A DNA stretch of 64,000 nt from Pseudoips prasinana (GCA_951640165.1 OX621252.1:2636501-2700500); one strand, 5' to 3'; counted from the stretch's first letter, positions 21,486 to 32,830 are shown. Notes: generated by a model not told the origin, from the letters alone. Numbers and translations are program-made.

Positions 21486-24028
21486 GGGTCATACACAAAA
21501 AGGTAACACACAAAGGGGCAAAAATAAAACTTCTCAGAAACATTGCGAAACGAAATATTTATTACTTCATTATTAATAATCAGTGTTTTAATCACTATGT
21601 TGGAGATCAATATGTTAATTTTTTTATATAAATCACATTTTTTATATTTTTAAGGACCACAGAAGAGGCGACTTGGTCTACAAAATAGATAAAATGCTGT
21701 TATTCAGCGTAAACTAAAATCTAATAAGATAAAATAACTAAACATATGTACTTCCTGCTATAAACGAATTATAAAACGCAAATAAGAAGTCAACGTAATT
21801 GAATCAATTGGAAAATAAAAAAAGAATGTCTACAGAAAGGAATTTCATTTTGGTGGACTTAAAAAATCACAATGAAAATTATACAATAATCCAAATAAAC
21901 GGTAATTTTTCAAAGCCAAGGTGTTATGTATTTCTTTAGGTAGCTAATCATATTTTGATAAAGTAACTAAATTATATTATTATAAGGGTTTGCAAATATT
22001 TACAAAGAACTGTCAAAATGGTCTGGATCATTTAAAGGTATTGATGTCGATCGCTTCTTTTATGAAAAGTTCATGGAGCATTCAGAGTCAAAAGAAAATA
22101 TATACGCAGTGCCCGCTTCATAGGCCTGCGTGGTTACTGATGATATTCAATACCAGCATCTTGTGTAAATCTCTCTAAAAAACCAGGTGAGATTGATACT
22201 GCTGATGCGTCGGGTGTTGCTGGTATCTCAGGAGAATTAGATACAGATTCAACTTCAGGAGTGTTTGACCCAGAATCTAGAGCAAGCAATACCCGAGGCG
22301 AATCTAACGTCTTCATTTGCACGTTTATTTGACCTATGCCATTATGGGGGTAATGCACATCGGCTGCACAAATCAAACAACTCAAACGCCTTACTTGAAG
22401 GACTGAAGGGTAATTGACACTCTATGTCACTTGGTGTGTTCTAAGCGTACCCTTGAAGGGACAAGTGATACTCGAATCTAAAACATTATCAACATCTAAA
22501 ATAGAGGACTCATCAATTTTATGAATCTAAATGCCTTTGTAATTATGACGTAAACATTTCATAAGACTATCTAAATTATAAATATTTCCTTTCGCTATTA
22601 AATCATCTGCAAGTCTTTTAACACAGCCTTCTAATCCATGTGGAGCACCTTTACCATGGCCCTTTTCCTTAAAATATTTTATTCAAGTAAATGTGAATAT
22701 GATGGAACATGGATTTTCACTTTACAATATTTCGTTGCTGTCTGAGAGTGTAGTCTTTTTTTCTTCTTTTATTTTTCTCGTATCTTTCTTTATCTTTGTT
22801 TTTTCTCTGTTCAATGTCTGCTTCGCTCATTCTTGTACGAGCGCATTTCATGCTCAACTTCTTTTGTTCACGACGACTTCTTTTTTTTTCTTCGTCGGAA
22901 AGTGAAGTTACGATCTGCTTGCTCGTGGCACCCTTACTAAAATAAAAATCAAGTATGCATTACCATTAAAAATAAAATTATATAGACATCAAGATACAAG
23001 TAAACCACACATAACACACCAGACATGACCCCAAAGTAAACGTTAAACCCTCCGATTAAAATGAGTAGTAATAAAAGATTTTATTTAAGTTTCCTCTATT
23101 AAATCATATCATATCATAAAAAAAACTTAAATCGACTACAAAAATTAAATGCTTTATCATAGTATATATTGTTACCAAAATCTTTACACAATTTTTTAGC
23201 TTTTCTATAATTCAATTAAATAATAAAAAATCTATTAAGCCTCCTTCGTGGACATAATCTTTTCTGTGGACACGGTGGTCACAGAAAAGACATCCACAGA
23301 AGAGATTTTTTTTTAAAAAGTTATGCGCTAAGTAGTATGTTTTGAGATTAGAAATCAAGCTGCATGCTTTTCATATACTTTCACTAAATGCTCATAAAAA
23401 AACAAAATATATATATTTTTAAAAGCAATACTTACGTATTTATAATCGGAACAGGAAAGAACACCAGAACTTTTACAATTATATGTGTTTTGGAATAAAA
23501 AAAATATATTCACTCACTTTGCAATCGCCACAGCAATATATCAAACGCCGTAATGACAGATATTTAGTGTTGCTGACAGAGAAAAACAAAAGTATAGTAT
23601 GGTCCAAAAAAGATTTTTTTCTTGTTTTTTTACCATGTCCACAGACCAGACTCAAAATTATGTAACCATAATTTTAATTGATTTATTTCACACAATTAAG
23701 AACCATATATTTTTTTAATCATATTGTTACCATCTGTACTAAATTGTGTTTATTACATGTAAATAATTTAAGTAAATAGTGTATTATAACTATTTTTAAA
23801 CATAGCACAAACGGTAAAACTTCGGTTTGTAACAGTCCACAGCAAGAGACTTTTTGATGATAAATTCTATAATAATGTATGACTGAAACGTAATATTTTC
23901 CAAGATGTGATTAAAATATGTAGAAATAAAGGGACTATACTATTTAAATTCGTTCAAATATTCATTGATATGCTCTTTTAGATGATCCATTACATGAACA
24001 CTTTTTTTACTCTTTTTGTGTATGACCC
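21486..24028 (-). mobile_element. 2.54-kb DNA transposon, family not certain
   Basis: The ends are perfect 17-bp inverted repeats, GGGTCATACACAAAAAG at 21486 and its complement ending at 24028. They are flanked on both sides by AAAG (21482-21485 and 24029-24032), consistent with a 4-bp target duplication. The interior is AT-rich, with decayed transposase-like coding on the minus strand (22136-22930). GTGGAC/GTCCAC words recur in the right third (23253, 23270, 23293, 23637, 23837), including a near-perfect hairpin TCTTTTCTGTGGAC...GGTCACAGAAAAGA at 23258-23291. A 4-bp duplication would suit Sola-like elements, but I cannot confirm the superfamily. Confidence 0.75.
22136..22930 (-). pseudogene. 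Decayed transposase-like protein of the 2.54-kb element
   Basis: Read on the minus strand there are three coding-like pieces. The first (about 22930-22713) is a very basic, coiled-coil-like stretch, LSDEEKKRSRREQKKLSMK ... KERYEKNKRRKKDY. The second (about 22680-22520) reads KYFKEKGHGKGAPHGLEG and CVKRLADDLIAKGNIYNLDS, then a stop. The third (22385-22134) is an acidic, Ser/Pro-rich tail starting near LSCLICAADVHYPHNGIGQI. In-frame stops separate them, so the copy is inactive. The GHGKGAP...GCVKR motif looks conserved and not random, and I recall similar motifs in uncharacterised invertebrate transposon proteins. I do not assign a catalytic domain. Confidence 0.5.
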
Positions 24029-24369
24029 AAAGGGACAAAGTAGTTTGCGATTAGTAGTTTTGCTTTTTCACCCAGTGACGATAATACGGTTGATTCGTTT
24101 TTGATAAAATGGATAATAACTTATTGCCGTTTCAATTAAGTCAATGATGACAATAATGTGGAATGTAGAATTATAAGATGATGACTTGAAATAAAGATTT
24201 GCTAATTTAATAACGATGAACAAAAGAATAAAATAATAGGATAGCAAAAATAAAGATATAGGTATATTGTTTTTGCATGACTCTACAGTTTAAGGAAGTC
24301 TCAATTAAACTATTTTCATCTTGTTATTATTACGTTTGCCCGTTTAAATTTTGGAATGAATGGAGCCCC

Positions 24370-24600
24370 TCATGCCAATTGTACTCGCCGATCTATAAGT
24401 GATCCGTGAAGTAAAGTACGTAGCGGTCACACAGATTGGTGATCATCATAGTATTTTATGTTCTTAGCGTCACCGTGCTTCTTAGGGCACGTTAAGCTGT
24501 CGTTCCTTGTTTTTGTCATTAGACAACAATCGATAAGCCATGTCATAGACTTTCTGGGCGGATTGAAAAACTCTGCCTATACGATAAAGAAAGAAAGAAT
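24370..24600 (+). repeat. 5S-headed SINE copy, diverged head
   Basis: The head is GTGAAGTAAAGTACGTAGCG, then GTCACACAG and GGTGATC. The body follows: GTGCTTCTTAGGGCACGTTA, CATTAGACAACAATCGATAA, TTTCTGGGCGGATTG. The tail is CGATAAAGAAAGAAAGAAT. Confidence 0.6.
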
Positions 24601-25219
24601 TTTGGGAATTCGTATAATGGTTTCAGAATGGGTCTCACATAAATTATGAAAAGTTATTTTTAAATCAGTAGGTGTTATGGCTTTTAAACAGTTACTTTTA
24701 TTGTTCATTTTACATTATAGAATAATATGGAATTTGTTGCAGTCGTCAATGTGGTTTTATTCATGTTTACATTATTTCAATCATTAGAAGTTTCAGCAGG
24801 TGTCAAAAATTGGTAGAAGTCCTAAAATTTTACTCAATTTATTATCAATTTTTAGATCTTAACCAGTAACTATAATGTTCTAGATACCGCCTTGAAATAA
24901 TAAGTTCTTAAAATATTTTTCTACCGTATTGGTAATTAGTGTACACTTATTAAACTTGATCACCGTCTTCAAGTTACGATCAACAAACACCGTCTATTTA
25001 TACTTTCCCATAGACTACTGGTTGGACTGAGTTTAGATTACACTGTTCATTGTCTATGAACCGGCTCCGGTACTCAAGTGGTGTTGGGTTCGGTCAGCTA
25101 CCAGATTGTTTAATACAATTAGTTTAGGAAATTCAAATGAGTTCCATATTATATTTTGTTAATTGTATTTCATCATAGATTTAGGTATTCGTTCAAGGAT
25201 TTCATAGATCAATTTTTAA

Positions 25220-25315
25220 CTGCCTCGTTGATCTAGCGGTAGCGTGGTCAACCATACATAATGAGGTCCTGGGTTCAAAGCCCGTTTTGTCCTGTATCTA
25301 ACCTATATCTCGGTG
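25220..25315 (+). repeat. SINE-T head
   Basis: A box TGATCTAGCGGTAGCGTG and B box GGGTTCAAAGCCC, 33 bp apart, as in the SINE-T head at 6480-6545 (opposite strand). The body is lost. Confidence 0.6.
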
Positions 25316-25333
25316 TGGCGGTTTTTAGGTGTC

Positions 25334-25510
25334 ACACTAATATTATAAAGGCAGAAGTTTGTGAGTGTCTATATTTGTTACTTCTTCACGTCTAAACGGC
25401 TGGAGTGATTTTAATAAAATTTCGTATGGAGTTAGCTGTAACCCTGGATAACACATAGGCTATCATTTACAAAGCTTAGCGCGGGTAAAACCGCGGAGCA
25501 CAGCTAGTAT
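25334..25510 (-). repeat. Dispersed repeat W, short form
   Basis: On the minus strand: ACTAGCTGTGCTCCGCGGTT ... AGCCTATGTGTTATCCAGGG ... GCCTTTATAATATTAGTGTG. Close to the copy at 8802-8982. Confidence 0.8.
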
Positions 25511-25934
25511 AATATATTTAGAGAAAGAAAGATATCATGGTCTGGTAAAGGATTCTATGGGTTCCATTTTTTTTATATTAGGCTGGGCCTTAATTTATTT
25601 TATATTATAATGTCATATGTATTCTTAGGGTGTACAAAGAATAGTATACATAGTATACTAGTACTTTTACATCTGGAAGGTGGTAGAACTACTGAAATTT
25701 TCACTTTGCACAATTCTAGATATGTACCCATGAGGAACGCTGCAATCCCAATGGAAATTCTATAAACCATAACATGGTATCCCAATCATCATGCCTACAG
25801 AGAACTGTCAGATACAGGTTAACCATTCGCCTTACATTATATCCAGAAATATCACGAAACTTATACAACAAGACAAGGTATTCTAGATAAAATAATTTAC
25901 TAACAATAATATACAAAAATTACAACACGCACAT

Positions 25935-26100
25935 AAATAAAATAAAAAAGGCTTTTTATTCACGTAGATTAAAAAAAAGCGCTTGTAAATAGTCAGAACC
26001 TGTTTGTGGTAATATAGTTAAGTAAACAAAATTATTTATATGTGCATATAGATATTTAATTACACGGATTGTATGAAAACATTTAGATATAACATTTAAC
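25935..26100 (+). mobile_element. LINE-K 3' end
   Basis: AATAAAATAAAAAAGGCTTTT then TATTCACGTAGATT, GCGCTTGTAAATAGTCAGAA and CACGGATTGTATGAAAACAT. Same order as the inverted copy at 12421-12585. Confidence 0.55.
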
Positions 26101-27835
26101 TTATGATTTAGTTATCAAGCTAGCATAGATAGCATAATTTGTATAGTCATGAATTTTAAAAAGTTTAAATATTTATGGTTTCTTTTTTTACTTAAACACT
26201 TCTGGAGAAACCTTAAAGTTAACTAGGGTTATGTGTATCTGTATTGGCTGAAGACATATCAGTTGATCTCTGGTTGATTTTTTGGAGTTGGGAAAAATAC
26301 TCTACTGTACACAGATACAGAAGAATATCAAAGAGAATATAACAGACTACGTTTAAGCAACGTTAAGTTTTCAAGAGTGTGGCAGTTCAAAGTAGAAATA
26401 CATGACTTTAGTTCTTAAAAAAATACTTCGTATAAAGAATAAATTAGTTCAAGAAAAATAATTATTTTAAATAGTGAGTATTTTTAGAAAGATGAAATAA
26501 AATGAAAATTTACGTGACTACCCAGAACTGAAATTTCGAGAACGCTTTATTAAGAACAGGATTTTAAGAGTTGAAAATGTTCGTTATTCCTGCAACATTT
26601 GAAAGGTTCGTTAGTAGAGCTCTTAACCTTTTACCCTTACCTCCAAACATCTAGTAACAGGATTAAGTTATTTTAAACAATTTATTTCTCGAAATAGATT
26701 CATGAAATTTCCTTCATTTAGCTTGTTTATAGGCATGTACTTACAGTTAACCTTAATTTAGCTAGCGATTACCTGGAAGGTTTTTACCCACCCACCAGTT
26801 TCATTAATATAAAATTTCATATTTTTAGGGAATCATTTATTATTCTTTATGGTAAGTGTATGTCTTCTTCTCTATCTATAACACGTCGTGTGGTATGTAT
26901 TGTAATTCCATTTTGTACCAACGTTATTAAGTAAATCTAATAACCTTTAAAAATAAGGGTTATCACTATAGATCTTGTTATTACAGTAAATAAAGAGATT
27001 CTTTGTTTATTTAGACACTTTAACTCACTTATGCTCAGTATTTTTCTTAGAAAAAAATTAACATAATAAATAGTCATCAAGATTTAATATATATTTATAT
27101 ATAAAACAGTTGATAGTCATGCATCTCCAAAAATCCCGAGAAAACGCTCATTTAATATAGAAAGCGGAGGCATAGACAAATATTAATACTGTTTGTTTAT
27201 CAAGCGATACTCTATGCACCTGCATTATGGTAAACGCTCCCGTTGCTGGTATCGGATTACGACCATAGACTAAACAATAGCTGTGGTTGTCTATTGCATG
27301 ACGTAATTTGGTACGTTCTAAATACAATATGGTCCACAAACATTTGCATTAATTGACGTTAAATGAAGTAGAATTATTGATATAGCTAAATATATATATA
27401 TAGCTATTATAACTTTCCGGTCTTAACACCTACCCATTTAAAACTGGGGTTTAAATAACTTTAATCAATTTTTGATAGTGTGATTATGAATTTGTATAAT
27501 TTTCTAAACGTGGGATTCGGAGGGTGATTACCTAACGGTATCACAATCAGATAGTTGATGGCTTTCTTTTGCTTTGAGACTCAAATTGATATATAATTTT
27601 GAACCATATCTATAATGTATTTAGGTTTAAAGTTTTAACTCTAGCACTATAGCAAAGTTTAGACTTTAGACAAGTGAGATCTGTGATTTTAATAATTAAA
27701 CATCGTAGACTCCGTACGTATTAAACTTTGAGTTATACTAAACTAAGATTGCGCTAGCAATTTATGTCTGACAAATCTACTAGTTAAAGACTGAAATTAA
27801 GTTTACTTATAATAATAAAAAACTAAGAAACAACT
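26101..27835. other. AT-rich intronic stretch, nothing recognised
   Basis: No coding exon, RNA gene or window repeat was recognised. A (TA)n run lies at about 27388-27402. Presumed scro intron 2. Confidence 0.4.
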
Positions 27836-27839
27836 AATT

Positions 27840-28260
27840 CAATCTGGTTGACAAAGGAACGCCAATCGCTACACATCATTTCAAGGAATTTAGGCCAGCT
27901 AAAGGGAAAGTATATTGGTCACGACTTGACCAGTGAAGCCACTTATAATCAGAAATAATATATCACGCACATCACGCCCAAATCGAGTATCCAACCGTAT
28001 CATTACGGGGTATTAAATGGCCCGACACCTCTGTCAAATGATCGTTGCCAAGATGGCCGACGAAGTTTACTTTTTTTGTTATAGCCAAGGCAGTTAATGG
28101 AGTTTACTTTGCGGAGATGTTCGCAATTTGAGACACTTTTACTTTGTTAATGATGTAGCAAATAGACAGATTTGGGGAATCAATTTTGTGATTTGTGAAC
28201 TTTGATTGATGGAGTGTTGGGTGGAATGCTAAAGGATATATAATCAATGTATCAGTAAAT
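27840..28260. promoter_or_regulatory. Candidate regulatory patch in scro intron 2
   Basis: A non-repeated stretch with a YY1/Pho-type site (CCAAGATGGCCGACG at 28048) and GGTATTAAATGGCCC. It lies 1.7-2.1 kb from exon 2, downstream in the gene's direction. Motif-level evidence only. Confidence 0.2.
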
Positions 28261-28371
28261 TACATGCTTGTGAATATAGATATCGGTTCGAATTTTGTTC
28301 TCGGTTATTTTAGGAAAAATTAACAACTAGGTATTGCCCTACGACTACATCTGGGACCGATCGCTCTATGT

Positions 28372-28388
28372 CCCCCCCCCCCCCCCCC
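28372..28388. repeat. 17-base poly-C run
   Basis: An uninterrupted run of 17 C (a G-run on the scro strand). Length in the assembly may be unreliable. Confidence 0.9.
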
Positions 28389-28499
28389 GAAACACGATGA
28401 AAATAAACCACTCTGACGGTGTGTAACCACAGTTATTTTGGTGCCCCTGAGATTTTTTGTAACAAATTTATGCCTGTAATGTAATGCGGATCGAAACCG

Positions 28500-29050
28500 C
28501 AATTAAATTCTAAATTAAATGTAGTTAAAGTTTGTCAAGAGTCAGAACTCAATTTCACCCCTTGGAGGAAGTAAGCCTATGACAACATGTAATTATTTAT
28601 ATCGCGCTTCCCTTCATAATATTAGGGCACCCAACATAAACGTTTTGTCTGAATTTTATGATCTGTCTTATTATAACATACATACTTTTATTAGTACGGT
28701 TGTACCAAGTAATTTCCTGCCCAATTTTCCGCTCGACCAAACTCTATCCCAAATTAAGGGCGTTTGTTACTCAGGTGTATGTAGAATATCTCCCTACTGC
28801 CTGCGAAGAATGCGTAGATAATTTTATCGTAAGTACGATTCAAAACAAAAGCGCAGCCCACCTACAAAGCTTTATCCGTATCACTTCCAATAATACAGAA
28901 TTAGCGTCATCTTACATTACGGTTGCTACACTTCGTGCACACGTGCCAGAGTTTCCGTGCCGCGCATGCGTGCCCCGCCCGCCATCTTGCACGTCGATTT
29001 ATTGTCATGGACATACACATTGTCTATGGTACTACCCAGTTTAATATGAT
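28500..29050. promoter_or_regulatory. Non-repeated patch near scro exon 2, possible regulatory DNA
   Basis: Contains homeodomain-type words (AAATTAAATGTAGTTAAAG), a CCGCCATCTTGC YY1/Pho-type site at 28980 and a CpG-richer block at 28935-29000. Open frames here (for example 28658-29044, plus strand) have a composition unlike protein and no recognisable domain, so I do not call a gene. Confidence 0.2.
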
Positions 29051-29963
29051 GATGTTATTATGGTTTTATATTTGTGATTAAGTAATTGGGACGGATTTAC
29101 AACGCCACTATCTGACATTCTATTAATAACACGTACCTAGTATCGAAGTTAAATAGGTAATCTAGAATTAGGTTTATGTGTAAATTAACATTGTTAGAGT
29201 CAAATGAATGGCGAGGGATTAACGCTTGTTCAGACCTTAACAGAGCGGTAATTTATATGATATCTATCAATTTAATTTGAGAGCTATTGTCGGTGGACCT
29301 CCCACCATTCCTCTAAATCTTCGGTAACCATTTTGTCTTCTTGATCAGAACATAGGTACCTAGGTACTACCGCTTTGTCTTTAATCCGGCGCGTGTAGGT
29401 AAGTTATCCTTGGGCTATTACAACTTCTCTTTACTACTTTTTTATTAAAGTATCGTGCCGTATGTACCTAAATCTGAACATAGATAAAGGATTTTTGTTT
29501 TAAAAGTAGATAAGCATCTTTTTTAAAACAAAAATCCTTTTCTAAAAGCCACTTTTGCATAGCATTTTTCCAACAGTTTTTCTCATAGGTATTGTATTGT
29601 ATAGGTAGGTAGTTATTGTATCTATGTACTTTCTCGCTACTCCGTATGACGGATATCAAAGTGGTCAAGCGTAATTATTATATATGTACTTGCTGGTAGC
29701 GATTAACAGCACTGAATTGATGCAATATTTAAAACTAAAGAACAATTGTAGAAGTCGAATACACAAAAATATCTACATAAGTTGATACATAGAACTATCA
29801 ATAATTTCATTTGAATTTGATATTTTGGGGCCTACCGAGGCTGGCTGATAAGAAATAGGTACTCAACGCCTCTAATCAAATTTACGCTGGTCAACTCTCT
29901 AAATATAGCATTTATAACATTATATCTAAGAACATTAAGAGTATTTTAATAAGGAAGTCGCCG
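29051..29963. other. scro intron 2, proximal part
   Basis: No repeat was recognised except a hairpin at 29486-29540. It ends at the exon 2 donor. Confidence 0.4.
29486..29540. repeat. Perfect hairpin, 20-bp stem
   Basis: AAAGGATTTTTGTTTTAAAA, a 15-base spacer, then TTTTAAAACAAAAATCCTTT. It lies about 430 bp from the scro exon 2 donor, within intron 2. Confidence 0.9.
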
Positions 29964-29969
29964 ACTCAC

Positions 29970-30163
29970 TGGCAAACCTCGGGTCGTTGGAGGCGGGATA
30001 CCATCCGGCGCCACGCATGTCTCCATAGTGTGGGAGGTCGGCGGGGGCACAGCCGTAGCCCTGCACGGGTGCCCCGCCGTAGAGCGGCACCGCGTACGGG
30101 TTGGCCGCCATCCCGCACGACGGGCCTAGTGGCGAGTTAATACTGCTGCCTGATGAGTTCGAT
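29970..30163 (-). CDS. scro: scarecrow / NK2.1 homeobox gene, coding exon 2
   Basis: This 194-bp exon encodes part of the N-terminal half of an NK2.1 (NKX2-1/TTF-1) transcription factor, a nuclear DNA-binding protein of brain and pharynx patterning in insects. It reads SNSSGSSINSPLGPSCG, then MAANPYAVPLYGGAP, ADLPHYGDMRGAGWYPASND and PRFA. The GWY-x-x-S/N-x-DPRF block matches the segment just before the homeodomain in insect and vertebrate NK2.1 proteins. The acceptor is TTTCCTTCCAG ending at 30164, and the donor is GTGAGT at 29969-29964. The exon completes the split AG|A codon of exon 1 and ends in phase 1. The frame is open and GC-rich, unlike its surroundings. The homeodomain exon is not seen and should lie beyond base 1. 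A truncated LINE begins right at the acceptor side. Confidence 0.92.
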
Positions 30164-30170
30164 CTGGAAG

Positions 30171-32066
30171 GAAAGGATGGATTACAAACTTAATTACATA
30201 AATACATTGACCTATATGTATTCTAAAGCATACATACGACAGATGGAAAAATCAGACAACAAAACAAGAACCATGTGGAAAATAATAAATACAAATAATG
30301 GTAAAACTAAAAAATACAATCATAACAATATATCGTTAAACATAAACAATAAAATTACCAAATGCCCTACTATTATATCAAATTATTTCAATGTATTTTT
30401 TGCAACAATAGGCGAAAGCCAAAATAACCGACCAAATAAAAAACCTGCAGGACAACCAGCTAAAAACTCCCCAATTTATTCTATGTACCTCCAACCTGTA
30501 AATCAAATAGAAATTGCTAAAATTATAAAATCAACCAAAAATAAACATAGTTGTGGCATAGACGAAATCCCGCCTATCCTGATGAAAAAATGCGCACTTG
30601 AACTCTCTACTCCCCTCACGCTCTTAGTAAATCAAAGTTTCAACGAAGGAAAATTTCCGGATGCGTTGAAAATATCACTTGTAAAACCCATACATAAAAA
30701 AGGCGACACACTCTCACCTAACAATTACAGGCCTATAGCTCTATTGCCCACCTTCTCAAAAGTTTTTGAAAAGGCGATGTGCATTAGACTAAATCAATTC
30801 TTAGAAAAAAATAACATACTTGATGACAGACAAAATGGATTCAGAAAATCAAAATCTACTACGTTAGCAGTATACAACTATGTGCAAACAGCTCTACAGA
30901 GCATAAACGATAAAAAACATGCAATAGGGTTACTACTCGACATGTCAAAGGCATATGATAGAGTCTCGTATCATATACTTCTAAACAATCTATACGGATC
31001 AGGTATTAGAGGACATGCCTACCATTGGTTCAAATCTTATCTACAAAATAGAACTCAAATTGTACAAATAGAAAGCTTCGATACAGACAAGAATGAAATT
31101 GTAAACATACGTTCAGAAACAATACAACTAACTGGCGCAATTCCACAGGGCAGTGTATTGGGCTGCATATTGTTTCTAGTTTACATAAACGACCTTCCAA
31201 AAATACTTAATAAAGACAATACTGTACCGGTGCTCTTCGCGGACGATATTTCAATATTAATAAAATGTGAAATTAATGAGGACCCTATCCCACTTATAAA
31301 AGAAACATTGGACACTGCCACTACCTGGTTAGAAGAACACAACCTGGAAATAAACTACAATAAAACGAAAACTATGCAATTCCGATCTTACAAGAAACCA
31401 CCCCTCAACACAAACATAACCTACCAAAACACACCTTTAGAAACCGTTGAAACATTTAACCTACTAGGATTACACATCGACACACATATAAACTGGAAAA
31501 CACATATAACAGAAATTAAATCCAAAATATCGAAATTTACTTACGCACTCTTCCAAATTAATGAAAACACTAATACAAACACCGCCCTGTCTGCTTACTA
31601 TGCTTACGCATATTCCTGGTTAAGGTATGGCATTATGCTTTGGGGAAATAGTGTGGAGGCGACTCAGCTGTTTATAATGCAGAAGAAGTGTGTAAGAATC
31701 ATAAGTCACATAGACAACACCCAAAGCTGTAAGCCTTACTTCATCAAATACAATATATTGACCCTACCATCAATATACATCCAAGACATATGCCTCTTTG
31801 TACGTAAAAACATAGACACATTTACAAAAGTCGAAGACACGCATACGAGAAACACATGTCACAAAAAAAGACTATATCTTCCACCATCTAGAATAAAAAT
31901 GCTAAATGAAAGCCCACACTATATGGCGATAAAAATATTTAATAAATTACCACCTGACATAAAAAATGAAACCCATTGTGTAGCATTCGGTAAAAAATTA
32001 AGAACATTCTTATTAAAAAACTGCTTTTACTCAAACAAAGAATATTTAGAAAAACGACATACCTAA
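30171..32066 (+). CDS. LINE reverse transcriptase (partial, open frame)
   Basis: An uninterrupted frame of about 631 residues, entering from the truncated 5' side and ending TAA at 32064-32066. The first ATG in frame (30153) lies in scro exon 2 and is not its real start. Motifs run in the usual order: LVKPIHKKGDTLSPNNYRPI, FRKSKSTTLAVYNYV, motif A LLDMSKAYDRV, motif B GAIPQGSVLG, and catalytic FADD at 31236-31247. Then come FNLLGLHIDTHINWKTHI and a C-terminus with IKIFNKLPPDIKN and LLKNCFYSNKEYL. This enzyme copies its own RNA at a nicked target in CR1/Jockey-superfamily LINEs. Without the endonuclease part the copy is not autonomous. The codons are strongly AT-rich, unlike the adjoining scro exon. 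The absence of stops suggests a fairly young insertion. Confidence 0.9.
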   Translation, partial: ERMDYKLNYINTLTYMYSKAYIRQMEKSDNKTRTMWKIINTNNGKTKKYNHNNISLNINNKITKCPTIISNYFNVFFATIGESQNNRPNKKPAGQPAKNSPIYSMYLQPVNQIEIAKIIKSTKNKHSCGIDEIPPILMKKCALELSTPLTLLVNQSFNEGKFPDALKISLVKPIHKKGDTLSPNNYRPIALLPTFSKVFEKAMCIRLNQFLEKNNILDDRQNGFRKSKSTTLAVYNYVQTALQSINDKKHAIGLLLDMSKAYDRVSYHILLNNLYGSGIRGHAYHWFKSYLQNRTQIVQIESFDTDKNEIVNIRSETIQLTGAIPQGSVLGCILFLVYINDLPKILNKDNTVPVLFADDISILIKCEINEDPIPLIKETLDTATTWLEEHNLEINYNKTKTMQFRSYKKPPLNTNITYQNTPLETVETFNLLGLHIDTHINWKTHITEIKSKISKFTYALFQINENTNTNTALSAYYAYAYSWLRYGIMLWGNSVEATQLFIMQKKCVRIISHIDNTQSCKPYFIKYNILTLPSIYIQDICLFVRKNIDTFTKVEDTHTRNTCHKKRLYLPPSRIKMLNESPHYMAIKIFNKLPPDIKNETHCVAFGKKLRTFLLKNCFYSNKEYLEKRHT

Positions 32067-32530
32067 TTCCAATATAATTATTTCAATAAAAATGTATGAA
32101 CCAATTTAAATTTTATATCTACTTCAAAATTATCTTGACATTTTACTTGGTGCTATGAGAAAATATAAATTAATGGACATCCTATTTAATTTATTTTAGA
32201 TTTAGTTTTAGATTTAGTTTTAGATTTATTTGAATTATGCCCTAGACGTATATTTAGATTATTTAGACAATTGTTAATTATAGTGATCATCGTTGCATTA
32301 TATAGAGACAAACTTTAAATTACTAATATTTATATCACTAAAAAAATAGAATTATATAACAAAAACAAATAACGCAATTGAGATAAAGGACATTTATTCC
32401 TAATTTTAATGATTAAACTTGCAATGCCTGCAAAAGGCCACTAAGAGCGAAATTTGTACCTAATATTATTATTAGATAAGGTCTGTACAACACTTAGTCG
32501 CAAATAAACTTTTGACTTTGACTTTGACTT
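30171..32530 (+). mobile_element. 5'-truncated CR1/Jockey-type LINE
   Basis: The left boundary lies between the scro acceptor (30164) and about 30200. The right end is a short-repeat tail, TTTGACTTTGACTTTGACTT (32511-32530). It keeps the reverse transcriptase and C-terminal region but has lost ORF1 and the endonuclease. It is antisense to scro. No target duplication is evident. Confidence 0.85.
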
Positions 32531-32570
32531 CTACTAGACGCGCAATCCCATATTAAGAATTTGCTCATCG

Positions 32571-32594
32571 AGTTGCAGCGCGGGCGCTGCAACT
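32571..32594. repeat. GC-rich hairpin
   Basis: AGTTGCAGCGC, GG, GCGCTGCAACT: 11-bp arms with a 2-base centre, 41 bp beyond the LINE tail. Confidence 0.85.
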
Positions 32595-32714
32595 TATAGC
32601 TAGTTTAGGTTGTGTGAACTACTGTGTTATATTCAGACTTGCACTGAGAGATGTTAGGGCGACTTCAAGAAAAAATCTAAAATATTTAATTTTCAGACAT
32701 CTTTAACATGAATT

Positions 32715-32830
32715 GTATAAATTTAAGTGCGGGTGGGAATCGAACCCACGACCACAAATACAACATTTCTTTTTTATATAGAATAGCAAGACATACGAGC
32801 AAGCGATGCATGTGATGTTAAATTATCACC
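32715..32830 (-). repeat. tRNA-derived SINE fragment
   Basis: The minus strand shows a B box, GTCGTGGGTTCGATTCCCAC (32732-32751), as in the SINE-Y head, followed by unrelated sequence. The A-box side is not clear. Confidence 0.4.

Noticed and set aside
28579..29044. Open frames of 80 and 128 residues on the plus strand
   Set aside because: Composition is not protein-like, there are no motifs, and they lie in scro intron 2 on the opposite strand.
1..29963. Search for the NK2 homeodomain exon of scro
   Set aside because: No minus-strand stretch here reads like an NK2 homeodomain (expected WFQNHRYK-type helix 3). I conclude it lies outside the window.
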